The notes beneath the pieces were generated by a model. That model did no database searches. It was not told the origin of the DNA and saw nothing but the letters and a program-made list of their open reading frames with translations. The translations under genes were made by a program, and so were the position numbers. Source: Chryseobacterium sp. Leaf201 (GTDB taxonomy: Bacteria > Bacteroidota > Bacteroidia > Flavobacteriales > Weeksellaceae). Taken from it: 64,000 nucleotides of DNA. Numbering within the stretch: the stretch's first letter is position 1; every line of letters begins with the position of its first letter. The stretch is taken from contig NZ_LMKA01000001.1 of NCBI RefSeq assembly GCF_001421435.1, positions 241,836 through 305,835 of the forward strand, written 5' to 3'. This document shows positions 16,218-25,254 of this stretch, piece by piece.

Positions 16218-16508
16218 TTAAGGATATTTTTCCGGATTTTGATGGGTGCAGAATACAGAAAGCACAAAAACTTTCTTTGCCGTTTCATCTACCCTAAACA
16301 GAATAATGTAAGGATACTTTGAAAATGGCAATATTCTTACGTTATAATATTTTTTCTCAAAAAAAGGATTCTGCCGAATTTTTCTGTAAGAATCCGATAG
16401 TTGCTTCTTAAATGATTTTGCGGCTGATTTTGAAAATCTACTGTAATAGTAAAAGGCATCACTGATTTCAATTTCTGCTTTTGGAGACAAAACAATTTTA
16501 TATGCCAT
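16218..16508 (-). CDS. ParE/RelE-superfamily toxin
   Basis: 96 residues with the fold pattern of RelE/ParE toxins: an N-terminal strand (YKIVLSPKAEIEI), two helices (DAFYYYSRFSKSAAKSFKKQ), then strands around NVRILPFSKYPYIILFRVD and VFVLSVFCTHQNP. The IILFRVDE strand is typical. The target (gyrase or ribosome-bound mRNA) cannot be told from sequence; spacing of conserved residues looks more ParE-like. The antitoxin gene lies upstream and overlaps by 11 bp. Confidence 0.8.
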   Translation of the reverse strand: MAYKIVLSPKAEIEISDAFYYYSRFSKSAAKSFKKQLSDSYRKIRQNPFFEKKYYNVRILPFSKYPYIILFRVDETAKKVFVLSVFCTHQNPEKYP

Positions 16509-16716
16509 ATTTCTCAGAAACCTTCTTTAAAGATTCTTCGGCATCTACATACATGTTTTCATCTTCCATTAATCTTTCGTCAATTACCTTTCTGATCTCA
16601 TCTGTCAGTTCAAAATCATCCTCATTTTTTTCAAAACTGATTTTCATTTTTTTCAAAAAAGTTTCCACAAAGGTCTCTTCTTCCTTATTGTTCAGGTTAA
16701 TGATAATCTGTGTCAT
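16498..16716 (-). CDS. Antitoxin of the ParE/RelE-like pair
   Basis: 72 residues from Met at 16716. Small and acidic, with a central Glu/Asp-rich helix and a C-terminal YVDAEESLKKVSEKYGI tail that probably wraps the toxin. No clear DNA-binding fold was identified. A frame open to 16734 begins inside a promoter box (16732-16739), which supports the shorter start. The antitoxin-first order with an 11-bp overlap is the usual type II arrangement. Confidence 0.75.
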   Translation of the reverse strand: MTQIIINLNNKEEETFVETFLKKMKISFEKNEDDFELTDEIRKVIDERLMEDENMYVDAEESLKKVSEKYGI

Positions 16717-16731
16717 ATCTTTATTTTTAAT

Positions 16732-16739
16732 CAAAATTA
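16732..16739 (-). promoter_or_regulatory. -7 promoter box of the toxin-antitoxin pair
   Basis: Minus-strand TAATTTTG matches TAnnTTTG; the antitoxin ATG is 16 bp downstream. The box lies in the 40-bp gap after pgi, so the pair can be transcribed on its own. Confidence 0.5.
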
Positions 16740-16756
16740 ATGAAAATCTTCAACAG

Positions 16757-18397
16757 TTATTTGTTTGATTTATAATAATTAATCAACCCGTTTGTTGAAC
16801 TGTCATGAGAACTGACAGCCTCATTGTTTTCAAGTTCCGGTAAAATTTTATTCGCTAACACTTTCCCCAGTTCCACTCCGAACTGATCAAAGCTGAAGAT
16901 ATTCCAGATCACCCCCTGAACGAAAATCTTATGCTCATACAGGGCAATCAGCTGTCCCAAAGAAAACGGGGTAAGTTCTTTGAACATCATAGAGTTCGTC
17001 GGAGTATTTCCGTGGAATACTTTATAGTTTAACACGAAATCTATTTCTTCATCAGACTTCCCTGAATTTTTTAATTCTTCTTCTACTTCCTCTTCTGTTT
17101 TTCCGAAAGCCAGTGCCTCCGTCTGGGCAAAAAAGTTAGCCAGTAATTTATCCTGGTGATCAGAAACCCTGTTCGGGCTCTTTGCATACGCGATGAAATC
17201 TGCAGGAATCAACTCTGTTCCCTGGTGGATCAGCTGATAGAAAGCGTGTTGCCCGTTGGTTCCCGGTTCTCCCCAGATAATCGGTCCGGTTTCATATTCT
17301 ACAAACTCACCGCTTCTGTCCACGCATTTTCCGTTACTTTCCATATCTCCCTGCTGAAGATAGGCTGCGAAACGGTCTAGATATTGCGAATAAGGAAGGA
17401 TGGCATAACTTGTAGCCGCATAAAAATTACGGTACCAGATTCCTAAAAGTCCCATTAAAACAGGAATGTTCTCAGTAAAATCTGCAGTCTGGAAATGCTG
17501 GTCTGTATCATGGGCACCTTTCAGCAGCTGTTCAAAATTTTCATAGCCTACTGCAAGCACGATGCTTAAGCCGATCGCACTCCAAAGCGAATATCTTCCG
17601 CCAACCCAGTCCCAGAATTCAAAAATATTCTCTTCTGCAATTCCGAAATCCTTAACCGCCTGAACATTGGTTGATAAAGCAACAAAGTGCTTAGCTACGT
17701 GTTCCTGCTTCCCTGCCTGTAAGAACCAGTCTTTTGCCGAATTGGCATTAGTCATGGTTTCCTGAGTGGTAAACGTTTTGGAAGCAATGATAAAGAGGGT
17801 AGTTTCAGGGTTCAGGTTTTTCACCACTTCCGCCAGGTGATTCCCGTCTACATTGGATACAAAATGAACGTTTAACCTCGTTTTAAAATGCTTTAAAGCA
17901 GATACCACCATCACCGGCCCCAGATCTGACCCTCCGATCCCGATATTTACGACATCCGTAATTTCTTTTCCGCTGAAGCCTTTATGATTTCCTGAAATAA
18001 TATTTTCGGAAAAAGATTTCATATGCTCAAGGACTCTTTTAATCTGAGGCTTTATATTTTCGCCGTCAACTAAAATCTCCTTACCTGAAAAATCCCTCAA
18101 AGCCGTATGCAGAACTGCTCTTCCCTCTGTCTCGTTGATTTTGTCTCCTGAAAACATTTTGGAAATCGCGTCCTTCAGCTGGCATTCTTCTGCGAGGTTC
18201 AGTAAAAGTTCTTTCGTTCTTGTATCAATCAGGTTTTTGGAATAATCAAAAAGGAAATTATCTTTTTTAACTGAAAATTCTTCAAAACGGTTTGGGTTAT
18301 AGGCAAAAAGGCTTCTTAAATCGAAATCGTTATTACCGAAATGTTCATCAAGGGCTTTCCAGCTATTGGTCTGGGTAGGATTTATTTTTGACAGCAT
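16757..18397 (-). CDS. pgi: Glucose-6-phosphate isomerase
   Basis: 546 residues, the normal long form. The signatures are [14 protein letters not shown] (about 150-163), [14 protein letters not shown] (sugar phosphate binding), [16 protein letters not shown] and the C-terminal [16 protein letters not shown]. It interconverts glucose-6-phosphate and fructose-6-phosphate in glycolysis and gluconeogenesis. A strong promoter box (TAAATTTG, 18469-18476) lies 72 bp upstream. It is probably monocistronic; the toxin-antitoxin pair downstream has its own box. Confidence 0.96.
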   Translation of the reverse strand: MLSKINPTQTNSWKALDEHFGNNDFDLRSLFAYNPNRFEEFSVKKDNFLFDYSKNLIDTRTKELLLNLAEECQLKDAISKMFSGDKINETEGRAVLHTALRDFSGKEILVDGENIKPQIKRVLEHMKSFSENIISGNHKGFSGKEITDVVNIGIGGSDLGPVMVVSALKHFKTRLNVHFVSNVDGNHLAEVVKNLNPETTLFIIASKTFTTQETMTNANSAKDWFLQAGKQEHVAKHFVALSTNVQAVKDFGIAEENIFEFWDWVGGRYSLWSAIGLSIVLAVGYENFEQLLKGAHDTDQHFQTADFTENIPVLMGLLGIWYRNFYAATSYAILPYSQYLDRFAAYLQQGDMESNGKCVDRSGEFVEYETGPIIWGEPGTNGQHAFYQLIHQGTELIPADFIAYAKSPNRVSDHQDKLLANFFAQTEALAFGKTEEEVEEELKNSGKSDEEIDFVLNYKVFHGNTPTNSMMFKELTPFSLGQLIALYEHKIFVQGVIWNIFSFDQFGVELGKVLANKILPELENNEAVSSHDSSTNGLINYYKSNK

Positions 18398-18468
18398 ATG
18401 TTAGAATTAAGGTGTGACTTCGGATATGGCTTATTGAATGCCAAATCCTCCTGTAAAATTACTGATTG

Positions 18469-18476
18469 CAAATTTA
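18469..18476 (-). promoter_or_regulatory. -7 promoter box of pgi
   Basis: Minus-strand TAAATTTG, followed by C, is a full match to TAnnTTTG. No -33 TTG at the proper spacing. The predicted leader is about 65 nt. Confidence 0.55.
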
Positions 18477-18590
18477 AGGAATTTTACGCCAATGATGTTA
18501 ATTGAGAATTAAAAATCGACCTGCGGATTCAGATTCGATAAAAAAGTTTTATGATTATGCAGTTGTCGGGGCCTATCATTTATAATGAAA

Positions 18591-18616
18591 CAAAAACTCC
18601 GGAGATCCGGAGTTTC
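18591..18616 (-). terminator. Intrinsic terminator of the DUF4349 gene
   Basis: Read on the minus strand: AAACTCCGGA, a 2-nt centre, TCCGGAGTTT, then further T residues. It lies 39 bp after the stop of the DUF4349 lipoprotein gene. Confidence 0.75.
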
Positions 18617-18654
18617 AAACGTGGTAATATAGGGACAGCCGTAAGGCCGGACTT

Positions 18655-19563
18655 CTAAATTTCCGTTGTGTTCTGCTGTTTTTCAGCAGGTTTCCTTTTT
18701 CTCAGAAAAAATACAACGGCTGTTGCAATCAGTAGAAGCGGCCAGATGGTAATCAGTGCAATAAAAATCTTTTGAATTAAATAAAATCCATCCACAAAAG
18801 CCGACTTTGCACTGTACAGAAAATCAGATTTGTATTGATCATCAATGTTTTTCGTATTGGTAACAGGAATCGCCGCGCTGCGGATCTTCGGTTCTTTGAT
18901 ATAGATGTCAACTGTGCTGTATTTTAGATGATCTGCGATATTCATGGTTTCCAGCTGCTGCTGATTGCCTTCTTTCATGTTACTGTTGCCCATGTTTACT
19001 TTGTCTTTATGGGTGTTCATCTGCGCAATCTGGTCAGCAGTCTTTTTATTTCTCCTGCTTTCAAGTTCAGCATATTTTATATTGGATGTCACATCTTCGG
19101 CATTGATGACCCTGGAATTGAGGAAAAGTTTTTTATCATTGATTAAAGTTAAAAACGGTCCCAGTTTATCAGTAGGAATCCTGACCTGCATGGTGTTTTC
19201 AGTCTGGTATTTTTTCACCAGCACTGCGTTTTCGTTTGAAGTATTGTAGGTATCTTCGGAAACAACATTACTGTGCAGGTTGCTGTGCGTAACAAATCCT
19301 CCCAGGTCCTGAACCGATTTTTCAATGGAAATGGTCGTATCATAAACATCCTTCACTTCCATGTTAACTTCTGCCGTCTTAATAAACTGTTTATCTTTCA
19401 TTTCCATGGTAGCAGCAGAAGAAATACTGTCGGAAGCAATGGATGCTGAAGAATCTAGGGTGGAATAAGTCTTAAGCTCCTGTGATGAAGCTTCTCCTTT
19501 TTTACAGGAGCAGAGTGCAAGTAAAATTGCAGTTGTGATTGATAATCTGTAAGTGGTTTTCAT
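18655..19563 (-). CDS. DUF4349-domain lipoprotein
   Basis: 302 residues. The lipobox ends at Cys19 (ALCSC). The DUF4349 pattern is seen: FIKTAEVNMEVKDV (about 59-72), an ADQIAQMN-containing coiled stretch (about 175-215), and one C-terminal membrane helix (about 262-285) followed by the basic tail RKRKP. Lipid anchor plus C-terminal helix would tether both ends. Function is unknown in the family. Monocistronic. Confidence 0.8.
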   Translation of the reverse strand: MKTTYRLSITTAILLALCSCKKGEASSQELKTYSTLDSSASIASDSISSAATMEMKDKQFIKTAEVNMEVKDVYDTTISIEKSVQDLGGFVTHSNLHSNVVSEDTYNTSNENAVLVKKYQTENTMQVRIPTDKLGPFLTLINDKKLFLNSRVINAEDVTSNIKYAELESRRNKKTADQIAQMNTHKDKVNMGNSNMKEGNQQQLETMNIADHLKYSTVDIYIKEPKIRSAAIPVTNTKNIDDQYKSDFLYSAKSAFVDGFYLIQKIFIALITIWPLLLIATAVVFFLRKRKPAEKQQNTTEI

Positions 19564-19813
19564 ATACGGGTATTTATTGGTTTATGTTAATATGCTGACG
19601 GCATTTTCAATAGGGTCGATTTTTATTGTTTTGCTTATTCAAAGTTCAGACGGAATTGCTTGTAAAGTTTGAAAATCAGAGGTAAAATCTTGTAAAGGGA
19701 AATTCTGTTTTAAAGGTTTTAAAATCAATATTTTGTAAAACAAATTAAGCTGGCGGTACTTGTTTTTAGATTAATTTTTGCTAACTTTTACCAGTCAAAC
19801 ACAATACATTACT

Positions 19814-21172
19814 ATGTCAGATACTTTTTCCAAAATCAGAAATGCAGTAGAATTGTTCAGGTCAATAGACTTTGATCAGCTGGGTGAAATCTCGCAGAAA
19901 GTAAATCTTCCGAAGCTGATGGAAAATTTTTCCAAGCTGGATGATAAACAGCTAAAGGATATGATGAAGATGCTGGATCCGGACCGGAAGAAGAAAGAGC
20001 TTCCTCCGATTGACGGCGATTTCTATGATATTTACCATACCCTTTCACCGGAACAGCGCGAAATTCAGCTCAAAGTAAGGGAGTTCATGGAAAAAGAAGT
20101 GAAGCCCCTGGTGAATCATTACTGGCTCAGAGATGAGTTTCCGCATGAATTAATCCCGAAGTTTCAGAAACTTAATATCTGCGGGGTCACCTATGAAGGA
20201 TACGGATGCCCGGGAATGCCTTTTCTGATGGAAGGGGTGATCGCCATGGAAATGGCGAGGATTGATGCTTCCATCGCTACATTCTTCGGCGTGCAGTCGG
20301 GGCTGGCCATGGGCTCCATTTATATCTGCGGTTCAGAAGAGCAAAAACAGAAATGGCTGCCCCAGATGCAGAAGTTTGAAAAAATCGGGGCATTTGGCCT
20401 TACAGAACCTGAAGTGGGTTCCGGAGCGGCAGGAGGATTAACGGTAACCTGTAAGAAAACACCTGAAGGATGGGTTTTGAACGGACAGAAAAAATGGATT
20501 GGAAATGCAACATTTGCTGACTTGGTGATTATCTGGGCGAGAGATCTGGATGACGGTGAAGTAAAAGGATTTATTGTAGAAAAAGATAACCCCGGATATT
20601 CCGTTGAAAAAATTAAAGGTAAGATGGCGCTGAGAATTGTTCAGAATGGCTTGATTACCCTAAAAGACTGTCTGGTAACTGAGGAAAACAGGCTTCAGAA
20701 TGCCAATTCATTTAAGGATACGGGAAAGGTTTTGAGAATGACCAGGGCTGGAGTAGCCTGGATGGCAACCGGCTGTGCGAGAGGAGCCTATGAAAGCGCT
20801 TTGGATTATACAAGAAAAAGGGAACAGTTCGGAAAACCGATTGCTTCTTTCCAGATGATCCAGGGGCATTTGGTAGAAATGTTATCTAATCTCACCGCTA
20901 TGCAGACCATGGTTTTCAGGCTGTCTGAAATGCAGGATGAAGGTATTTTAAAAGATGAACATGCTTCTTTAGCGAAAGTATTCTGTACCATGAGAACACG
21001 GGATATTGTTTCCAGGGCCCGGGAAGTTCTGGGAGGCAACGGGATTCTTCTAGAGTATGATGTGGCAAGGTTCGTTGCCGATGCCGAAGCTATTTATTCA
21101 TATGAAGGAACCAAAGAAATCAATTCACTGATTGTCGGAAGGTCAATTACGGGGTTCAGTGCTTTTGTATAG
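19814..21172 (+). CDS. Acyl-CoA dehydrogenase, glutaryl-CoA dehydrogenase type
   Basis: 452 residues from Met at 19814; an open frame from 19778 adds 12 unlikely residues. An extra N-terminal region (about 1-65) precedes the dehydrogenase fold. FAD and substrate motifs include FGLTEPEVGSGAAGG and WIGNATFADL; the catalytic Glu is in SYEGTKEINSLIVGRSITG, the glutaryl-CoA dehydrogenase version. It would oxidise and decarboxylate glutaryl-CoA in lysine or tryptophan breakdown, but a short-chain acyl-CoA dehydrogenase role cannot be excluded. Single gene. Confidence 0.85.
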   Translation: MSDTFSKIRNAVELFRSIDFDQLGEISQKVNLPKLMENFSKLDDKQLKDMMKMLDPDRKKKELPPIDGDFYDIYHTLSPEQREIQLKVREFMEKEVKPLVNHYWLRDEFPHELIPKFQKLNICGVTYEGYGCPGMPFLMEGVIAMEMARIDASIATFFGVQSGLAMGSIYICGSEEQKQKWLPQMQKFEKIGAFGLTEPEVGSGAAGGLTVTCKKTPEGWVLNGQKKWIGNATFADLVIIWARDLDDGEVKGFIVEKDNPGYSVEKIKGKMALRIVQNGLITLKDCLVTEENRLQNANSFKDTGKVLRMTRAGVAWMATGCARGAYESALDYTRKREQFGKPIASFQMIQGHLVEMLSNLTAMQTMVFRLSEMQDEGILKDEHASLAKVFCTMRTRDIVSRAREVLGGNGILLEYDVARFVADAEAIYSYEGTKEINSLIVGRSITGFSAFV

Positions 21173-21218
21173 TCTGTAAATAAGACATTCGAGAATTTAG
21201 CAGCTATATTTGTATTAT

Positions 21219-21253
21219 AAAAAAATCAAGAGCCTTCATATTGAAGGCTCTTG
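21219..21253 (-). terminator. Intrinsic terminator of the AI-2E-family gene
   Basis: CAAGAGCCTTCA (21227-21238) pairs perfectly with TGAAGGCTCTTG (21242-21253) across a 3-nt loop. A T-run follows on the minus strand only, so it serves the gene that ends at 21292. Confidence 0.85.
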
Positions 21254-21291
21254 TCATAAAATTCTTTTAGTAGTTTTTTCTGTTCTGATAA

Positions 21292-22404
21292 TCAGTCCAT
21301 TTCTTTCAGCGTAATGCTTTTTGATAGTTTGTAACTTTTCTTTTTTTGATCAGGTTTTCCCTCTTCACCCAGCAGTTTTCCCCAAGGCTGTAAGCCTTCC
21401 ACTCTTTCAAAAATAATTTTAATGATCGCAATGGCCGGTATGCATAAAAACATACCTGCAATGCCCCACAGATGCTCTCCGATAATAATCCCTATAAAAG
21501 AAAACAAAGCATTGATCTTTACTTTTGAACCTACTACAAATGGAAGGATAATGTTCCCGTCAATAATATGCACTCCGATGTAACCGATAAGAACATAAAT
21601 ACATGTTGACGGAGTAGCCGTAGCAAAAGCGATGAAGCATGAGATTAAAAGCGCAATACAGATTCCCAGATACGGAATAACATTCAGCAAGCCTGTTAAA
21701 ACACCTAACAGAATCGCATATTTTACTCCTAAAACGGTAAGAACAATAGAAGTAAGAACTGAAACAATTAAAACCTGAAGACAGAGCCCGACAATATATT
21801 TTTTAGTCATGATCCTCACCTCAAGCACCACTTCCTGAACACTTGCTTTGTGCTTTTCGCTAAAAACGGTTACAATAAAATTATTCAGAACCCTTCTGTA
21901 ATTCAGGATAAAAATAAAGAACAGGATAAAGAAAACAATAAAACCAAGGCCTGTTGAAAAAAGCCCGAAGGTAAAACCTAAAATCACGCCTGAAGAAGAA
22001 AGGAGCTTACTTAATCCCTGATCCAGGTAGGTCAGCTGTTCATCTATTTTTACATGAAATGTTTTAGAAACCCAATGCTGCAGATCATTAAAAACAGAGG
22101 TAAACTGTACCCTGAGATGCGGAATATCTTTACTGAAATCAGAGAGCTGGGATCCGAAGAAATAAACCATGCCTGTTAAAATCATCAGCATAATCAGCAC
22201 CGAAGTGATGGTAGATACCGATCTTGAAAACCGCAGTCTTTTTTCCATGAAAGTAGCAGCAGGTAAAAAAAGCATGGCCATTAAGAAAGCGAGGAAAAAG
22301 GGAGCTAAAATGCTTTGTCCCAATGCTAATAAATAGCCAATTCCGATAATTGAGATAATGACAAGGGTAAGCTTGACAAGAAAAGGAAGCCGAAGTAGAT
22401 TCAT
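21292..22404 (-). CDS. AI-2E family (PerM-like) membrane transporter
   Basis: 370 residues with about eight membrane segments: two pairs at the N-terminus (about 10-50, 60-85), a soluble amphipathic stretch (90-145) and a C-terminal group (150-340). Family features include the LTGLLNVIPYLGI region and the final IGEHLWGIAGMFLCIPAIAI. Members export small molecules or exchange Na+/H+; the AI-2 link is only the family name. A charged Lys-rich tail closes the protein. Substrate unknown. Confidence 0.88.
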   Translation of the reverse strand: MNLLRLPFLVKLTLVIISIIGIGYLLALGQSILAPFFLAFLMAMLFLPAATFMEKRLRFSRSVSTITSVLIMLMILTGMVYFFGSQLSDFSKDIPHLRVQFTSVFNDLQHWVSKTFHVKIDEQLTYLDQGLSKLLSSSGVILGFTFGLFSTGLGFIVFFILFFIFILNYRRVLNNFIVTVFSEKHKASVQEVVLEVRIMTKKYIVGLCLQVLIVSVLTSIVLTVLGVKYAILLGVLTGLLNVIPYLGICIALLISCFIAFATATPSTCIYVLIGYIGVHIIDGNIILPFVVGSKVKINALFSFIGIIIGEHLWGIAGMFLCIPAIAIIKIIFERVEGLQPWGKLLGEEGKPDQKKKSYKLSKSITLKEMD

Positions 22405-22533
22405 AAGTTCAATATTCTGTAAAAATAATAAAACCCTTCGAAAAAAGATTGAGATCGATCAGCCGGATTCTTTCAGGAGACTAGAAAATTCCATGCCACA
22501 TTTTTAAAGATAAAAGTAGGTGGGACATAAATA

Positions 22534-22564
22534 AAAACACGCCCCAGATCTGAGGCGTGTTTTA
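22534..22564. terminator. Intrinsic terminator of lon
   Basis: AACACGCC (22536-22543) and GGCGTGTT (22554-22561) form the stem. A-rich and T-rich flanks on both sides would allow action in either direction; downstream of lon on the minus strand it is the obvious stop. Confidence 0.8.
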
Positions 22565-22588
22565 TTGGTGATGATAAATTATTATCAG

Positions 22589-24994
22589 TTATTTTTCAAG
22601 AGCCAGTTCAAGGACTTCATTCATCCAGCTGACATAATGAACATTAAGATCTTTCAAATAATCTTTTTTAATTTCTTCAACATCTTTTCTGTTGGCTTCA
22701 CAAAGGATAACCTCTTTGATTCCCGCCCTTGTTGCAGCCAGAAGCTTTTCCTTAATTCCGCCTACAGGAAGTACTTTCCCTCGCAGGGTAATTTCACCCG
22801 TCATGGCAAGATGAGGTTTTACTTTTTTATTCTTGAATGAAGAAACCATTGAGGTAAGCATGGCAATACCTGCAGACGGTCCGTCTTTCGGTGTTGCACC
22901 TTCAGGGACGTGAACGTGGATGTTTTTCTTTTCAATATCATCCTGCGTAAGGCCCAGTTCATCGTGTTTCGCTTTAATATATTCCAGCGCAATGGTTGCA
23001 GACTCTTTCATCACCGTTCCCAGATTACCGGTCATGGTCAATGCCCCTTTTCCGTTACTGATGATGCTTTCGATGAATAAAATATCTCCGCCCACACTTG
23101 TCCATGCAAGACCTGTTACCACTCCGGGAACATCCGTAAGCTCAGAAAGACTTTTCGGTCTCGGAACCCCGAGGATTTCATCAATTTTCCCGATTGATAT
23201 TTTCGGGTCATATTCTTTTACCAGAGCAGTCTGTAAAGCGACCCACCGGGCTACTGCAGCAATTCTCTTTTCTAGAGTTCTTACCCCGCTTTCGGAAGTA
23301 TGTGCTTCTATGATATGTTTTAATTCGGCATTCCCGAGCTTAAATGATTTTGCATCCAGACCGTTTTCTTCCTGCTGTTTTTTTATCAGGTGCCTTTTGG
23401 CGATTTCACTTTTTTCCTCTAAAGTATATCCTGAAATCTGAATGATCTCCATCCTGTCCAGTAAAGGAGTCTGAATGGTTGACAATGAATTGGCTGTTGC
23501 GATAAACATTACTTTAGACAGATCATAACCCATTTCAAGGAAATTATCGTAAAAAGACTTGTTCTGTTCAGGATCCAGAACTTCAAGAAGGGCAGAGCTC
23601 GGGTCTCCGTGCATTCCTTTTCCTACCTTATCGATCTCATCCAGGACAATTACCGGATTGGAGGTGCCGGATTTCTTAATGGACTGAAGAATCCTTCCCG
23701 CCATGGCTCCGATGTAGGTTTTCCTGTGGCCGCGTATTTCACTTTCGTCATGAAGCCCGCCTAAAGAAACACGGACATATTTTCTTCCCAGTGCATCGGC
23801 AACAGATTTTCCTAGCGAGGTTTTCCCCACGCCCGGAGGTCCTACCAATAAAAGAATAGGGGATTTCATGTTGTTTTTCAGCTTCAAAACCGCCATATGC
23901 TCCAGAATCCTTTTCTTGATATCTTCTAACCCGAAATGAGCCTTGTCCAGTATCCGCTGGGCTTTTTCAATGTCGAAAGTATCTTTGGTAAAAGTATCCC
24001 ATGGTAAATCCGTGAAAAAATCCAGGTAGTTTCTCTGGACATTGTAATCAGGAGAATTGGGGTTCTGGCGCTGCAGCCTGTTGATTTCCTTCTGGAAATG
24101 CTCTTCTACTTCTTCATTCCATTTTTTCTTTCTTGCCTTGAGAATCAGTTCCTCCACATCATTTTCCGGTCCGCCTCCCAGTTCTTCCTGGATAGTTCTG
24201 ATCTGCTGGTTCAGGAAATATTCCCTCTGCTGCTTATCAAGATCCTTTGAGGTTTTCTGATGAATCTGATTTCTCAGCTCAAGTTTCCTGAAATCTTCAT
24301 GCATCATTTCATAGCATTTATTAGCCCTCTCCATTAAATTTTTCTCTTCCAGCAGTTTCTGCTTTTCAGAGGATGGAAAATTGGCATTCGTACAGATGAA
24401 ATTCAGCAGGTCATCGTTATTATTGATGTTTTTTATCGCAAAATTAGCTGCATTCGGGATGTTGGGGTCAAGCTCAATGATTTTTAAAGCCAGATCCTTT
24501 ACGTTTTCCAGCAAGGCTTCATATTCTTCCTGGTTTTTCGGCTTTCCGTCTTTTAATTTTGAAATCTCAGCTTTAAAATAAGGCTGTGTTTCAATAATTT
24601 TTTTAACCTTAAAGCGGTGAAACCCTTTGGTAATGGCTGTAATATTGCCTTCTGGGAGCTTAATGATTTTGATGATTTTTGCCAGTGTGCCGATCTGGTA
24701 CATATCTTTTTCTGCCGGTTGCTCAAGGTCTGAGCTTTTCTGGCTTACAATTCCTATCAGGTCGCCGTTTTTCTGGGCTTCTTCCAGAAGCTGGATGGAT
24801 GTTTTTCTTCCTGCGGTAATAGGCATGACCACATTGGGGAACATCACCATATTTCTTACAGGCAGGATCGGGAATATCTTTTGTCCGGAATTTTTCTCTG
24901 TTTCAGAAAGGTCAGAAAGACTGATTTCTTCCGCTACAATATCAAATCCGTCGCTTATCATCTCTTCTAAACTAATATCTTCAAATTCTGTCAT
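22589..24994 (-). CDS. lon: ATP-dependent protease La (Lon)
   Basis: 801 residues, full length. An N-terminal substrate-binding LON domain (about 40-245), a coiled coil, the AAA+ domain with Walker [10 protein letters not shown] (about 384-392) and Walker [12 protein letters not shown], and the C-terminal peptidase with catalytic Ser707 (DGPSAGIAM) and Lys750 (GIKEKLLAA). It degrades misfolded and regulatory proteins in the cytoplasm. A perfect inverted repeat, TGACA-AAT-TGTCA, sits 10-26 bp upstream of the start and may be an operator. Monocistronic. Confidence 0.97.
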   Translation of the reverse strand: MTEFEDISLEEMISDGFDIVAEEISLSDLSETEKNSGQKIFPILPVRNMVMFPNVVMPITAGRKTSIQLLEEAQKNGDLIGIVSQKSSDLEQPAEKDMYQIGTLAKIIKIIKLPEGNITAITKGFHRFKVKKIIETQPYFKAEISKLKDGKPKNQEEYEALLENVKDLALKIIELDPNIPNAANFAIKNINNNDDLLNFICTNANFPSSEKQKLLEEKNLMERANKCYEMMHEDFRKLELRNQIHQKTSKDLDKQQREYFLNQQIRTIQEELGGGPENDVEELILKARKKKWNEEVEEHFQKEINRLQRQNPNSPDYNVQRNYLDFFTDLPWDTFTKDTFDIEKAQRILDKAHFGLEDIKKRILEHMAVLKLKNNMKSPILLLVGPPGVGKTSLGKSVADALGRKYVRVSLGGLHDESEIRGHRKTYIGAMAGRILQSIKKSGTSNPVIVLDEIDKVGKGMHGDPSSALLEVLDPEQNKSFYDNFLEMGYDLSKVMFIATANSLSTIQTPLLDRMEIIQISGYTLEEKSEIAKRHLIKKQQEENGLDAKSFKLGNAELKHIIEAHTSESGVRTLEKRIAAVARWVALQTALVKEYDPKISIGKIDEILGVPRPKSLSELTDVPGVVTGLAWTSVGGDILFIESIISNGKGALTMTGNLGTVMKESATIALEYIKAKHDELGLTQDDIEKKNIHVHVPEGATPKDGPSAGIAMLTSMVSSFKNKKVKPHLAMTGEITLRGKVLPVGGIKEKLLAATRAGIKEVILCEANRKDVEEIKKDYLKDLNVHYVSWMNEVLELALEK

Positions 24995-25003
24995 AGTTAA
25001 TCG

Positions 25004-25020
25004 AATGACAAATTGTCATT
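25004..25020. promoter_or_regulatory. Inverted repeat upstream of lon
   Basis: AATGACA-AAT-TGTCATT is a perfect 7+3+7 dyad, 10 bp before the lon start codon, in the 260-bp region shared with the divergent foldase gene. It fits an operator or a short 5'UTR hairpin. A second inverted repeat, ATATGTT (25053-25059) with AACATAT (25073-25079), lies further out. Confidence 0.45.
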
Positions 25021-25193
25021 ACCGTTTTAATTCGTTAACGTGAAATTTCATCATATGTTTTATAATAAGGGGAACATATCATGGGGGCTAAAGTTGCACA
25101 AGACTTATGCCATTTGTTTTTCTGCAAAAAATATGGTCAAAATTTCCTTTTTTTCAAGTTTTGAATTTTAAAAAATTAAAAAAAGGACTTGGA

Positions 25194-25225
25194 TTTCCGT
25201 AATTTCTTAAAAATGTGTATTTTCG
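25194..25225 (+). promoter_or_regulatory. Candidate promoter of the PpiD/SurA-like gene
   Basis: TTTC (25194-25197) and TATTTTCG (25218-25225) are 20 bp apart. Each has one mismatch to TTTG and TAnnTTTG. The start codon follows 29 bp later. Confidence 0.45.
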
Positions 25226-25254
25226 CACACTGATAAAAAACTATAATTTATATA

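Noticed and set aside
22920..23441. 173-codon open frame antisense to lon
   Set aside because: It lies wholly inside the Lon coding sequence on the other strand and shows a low-complexity Ser/Phe-rich product, as expected from an antisense shadow.
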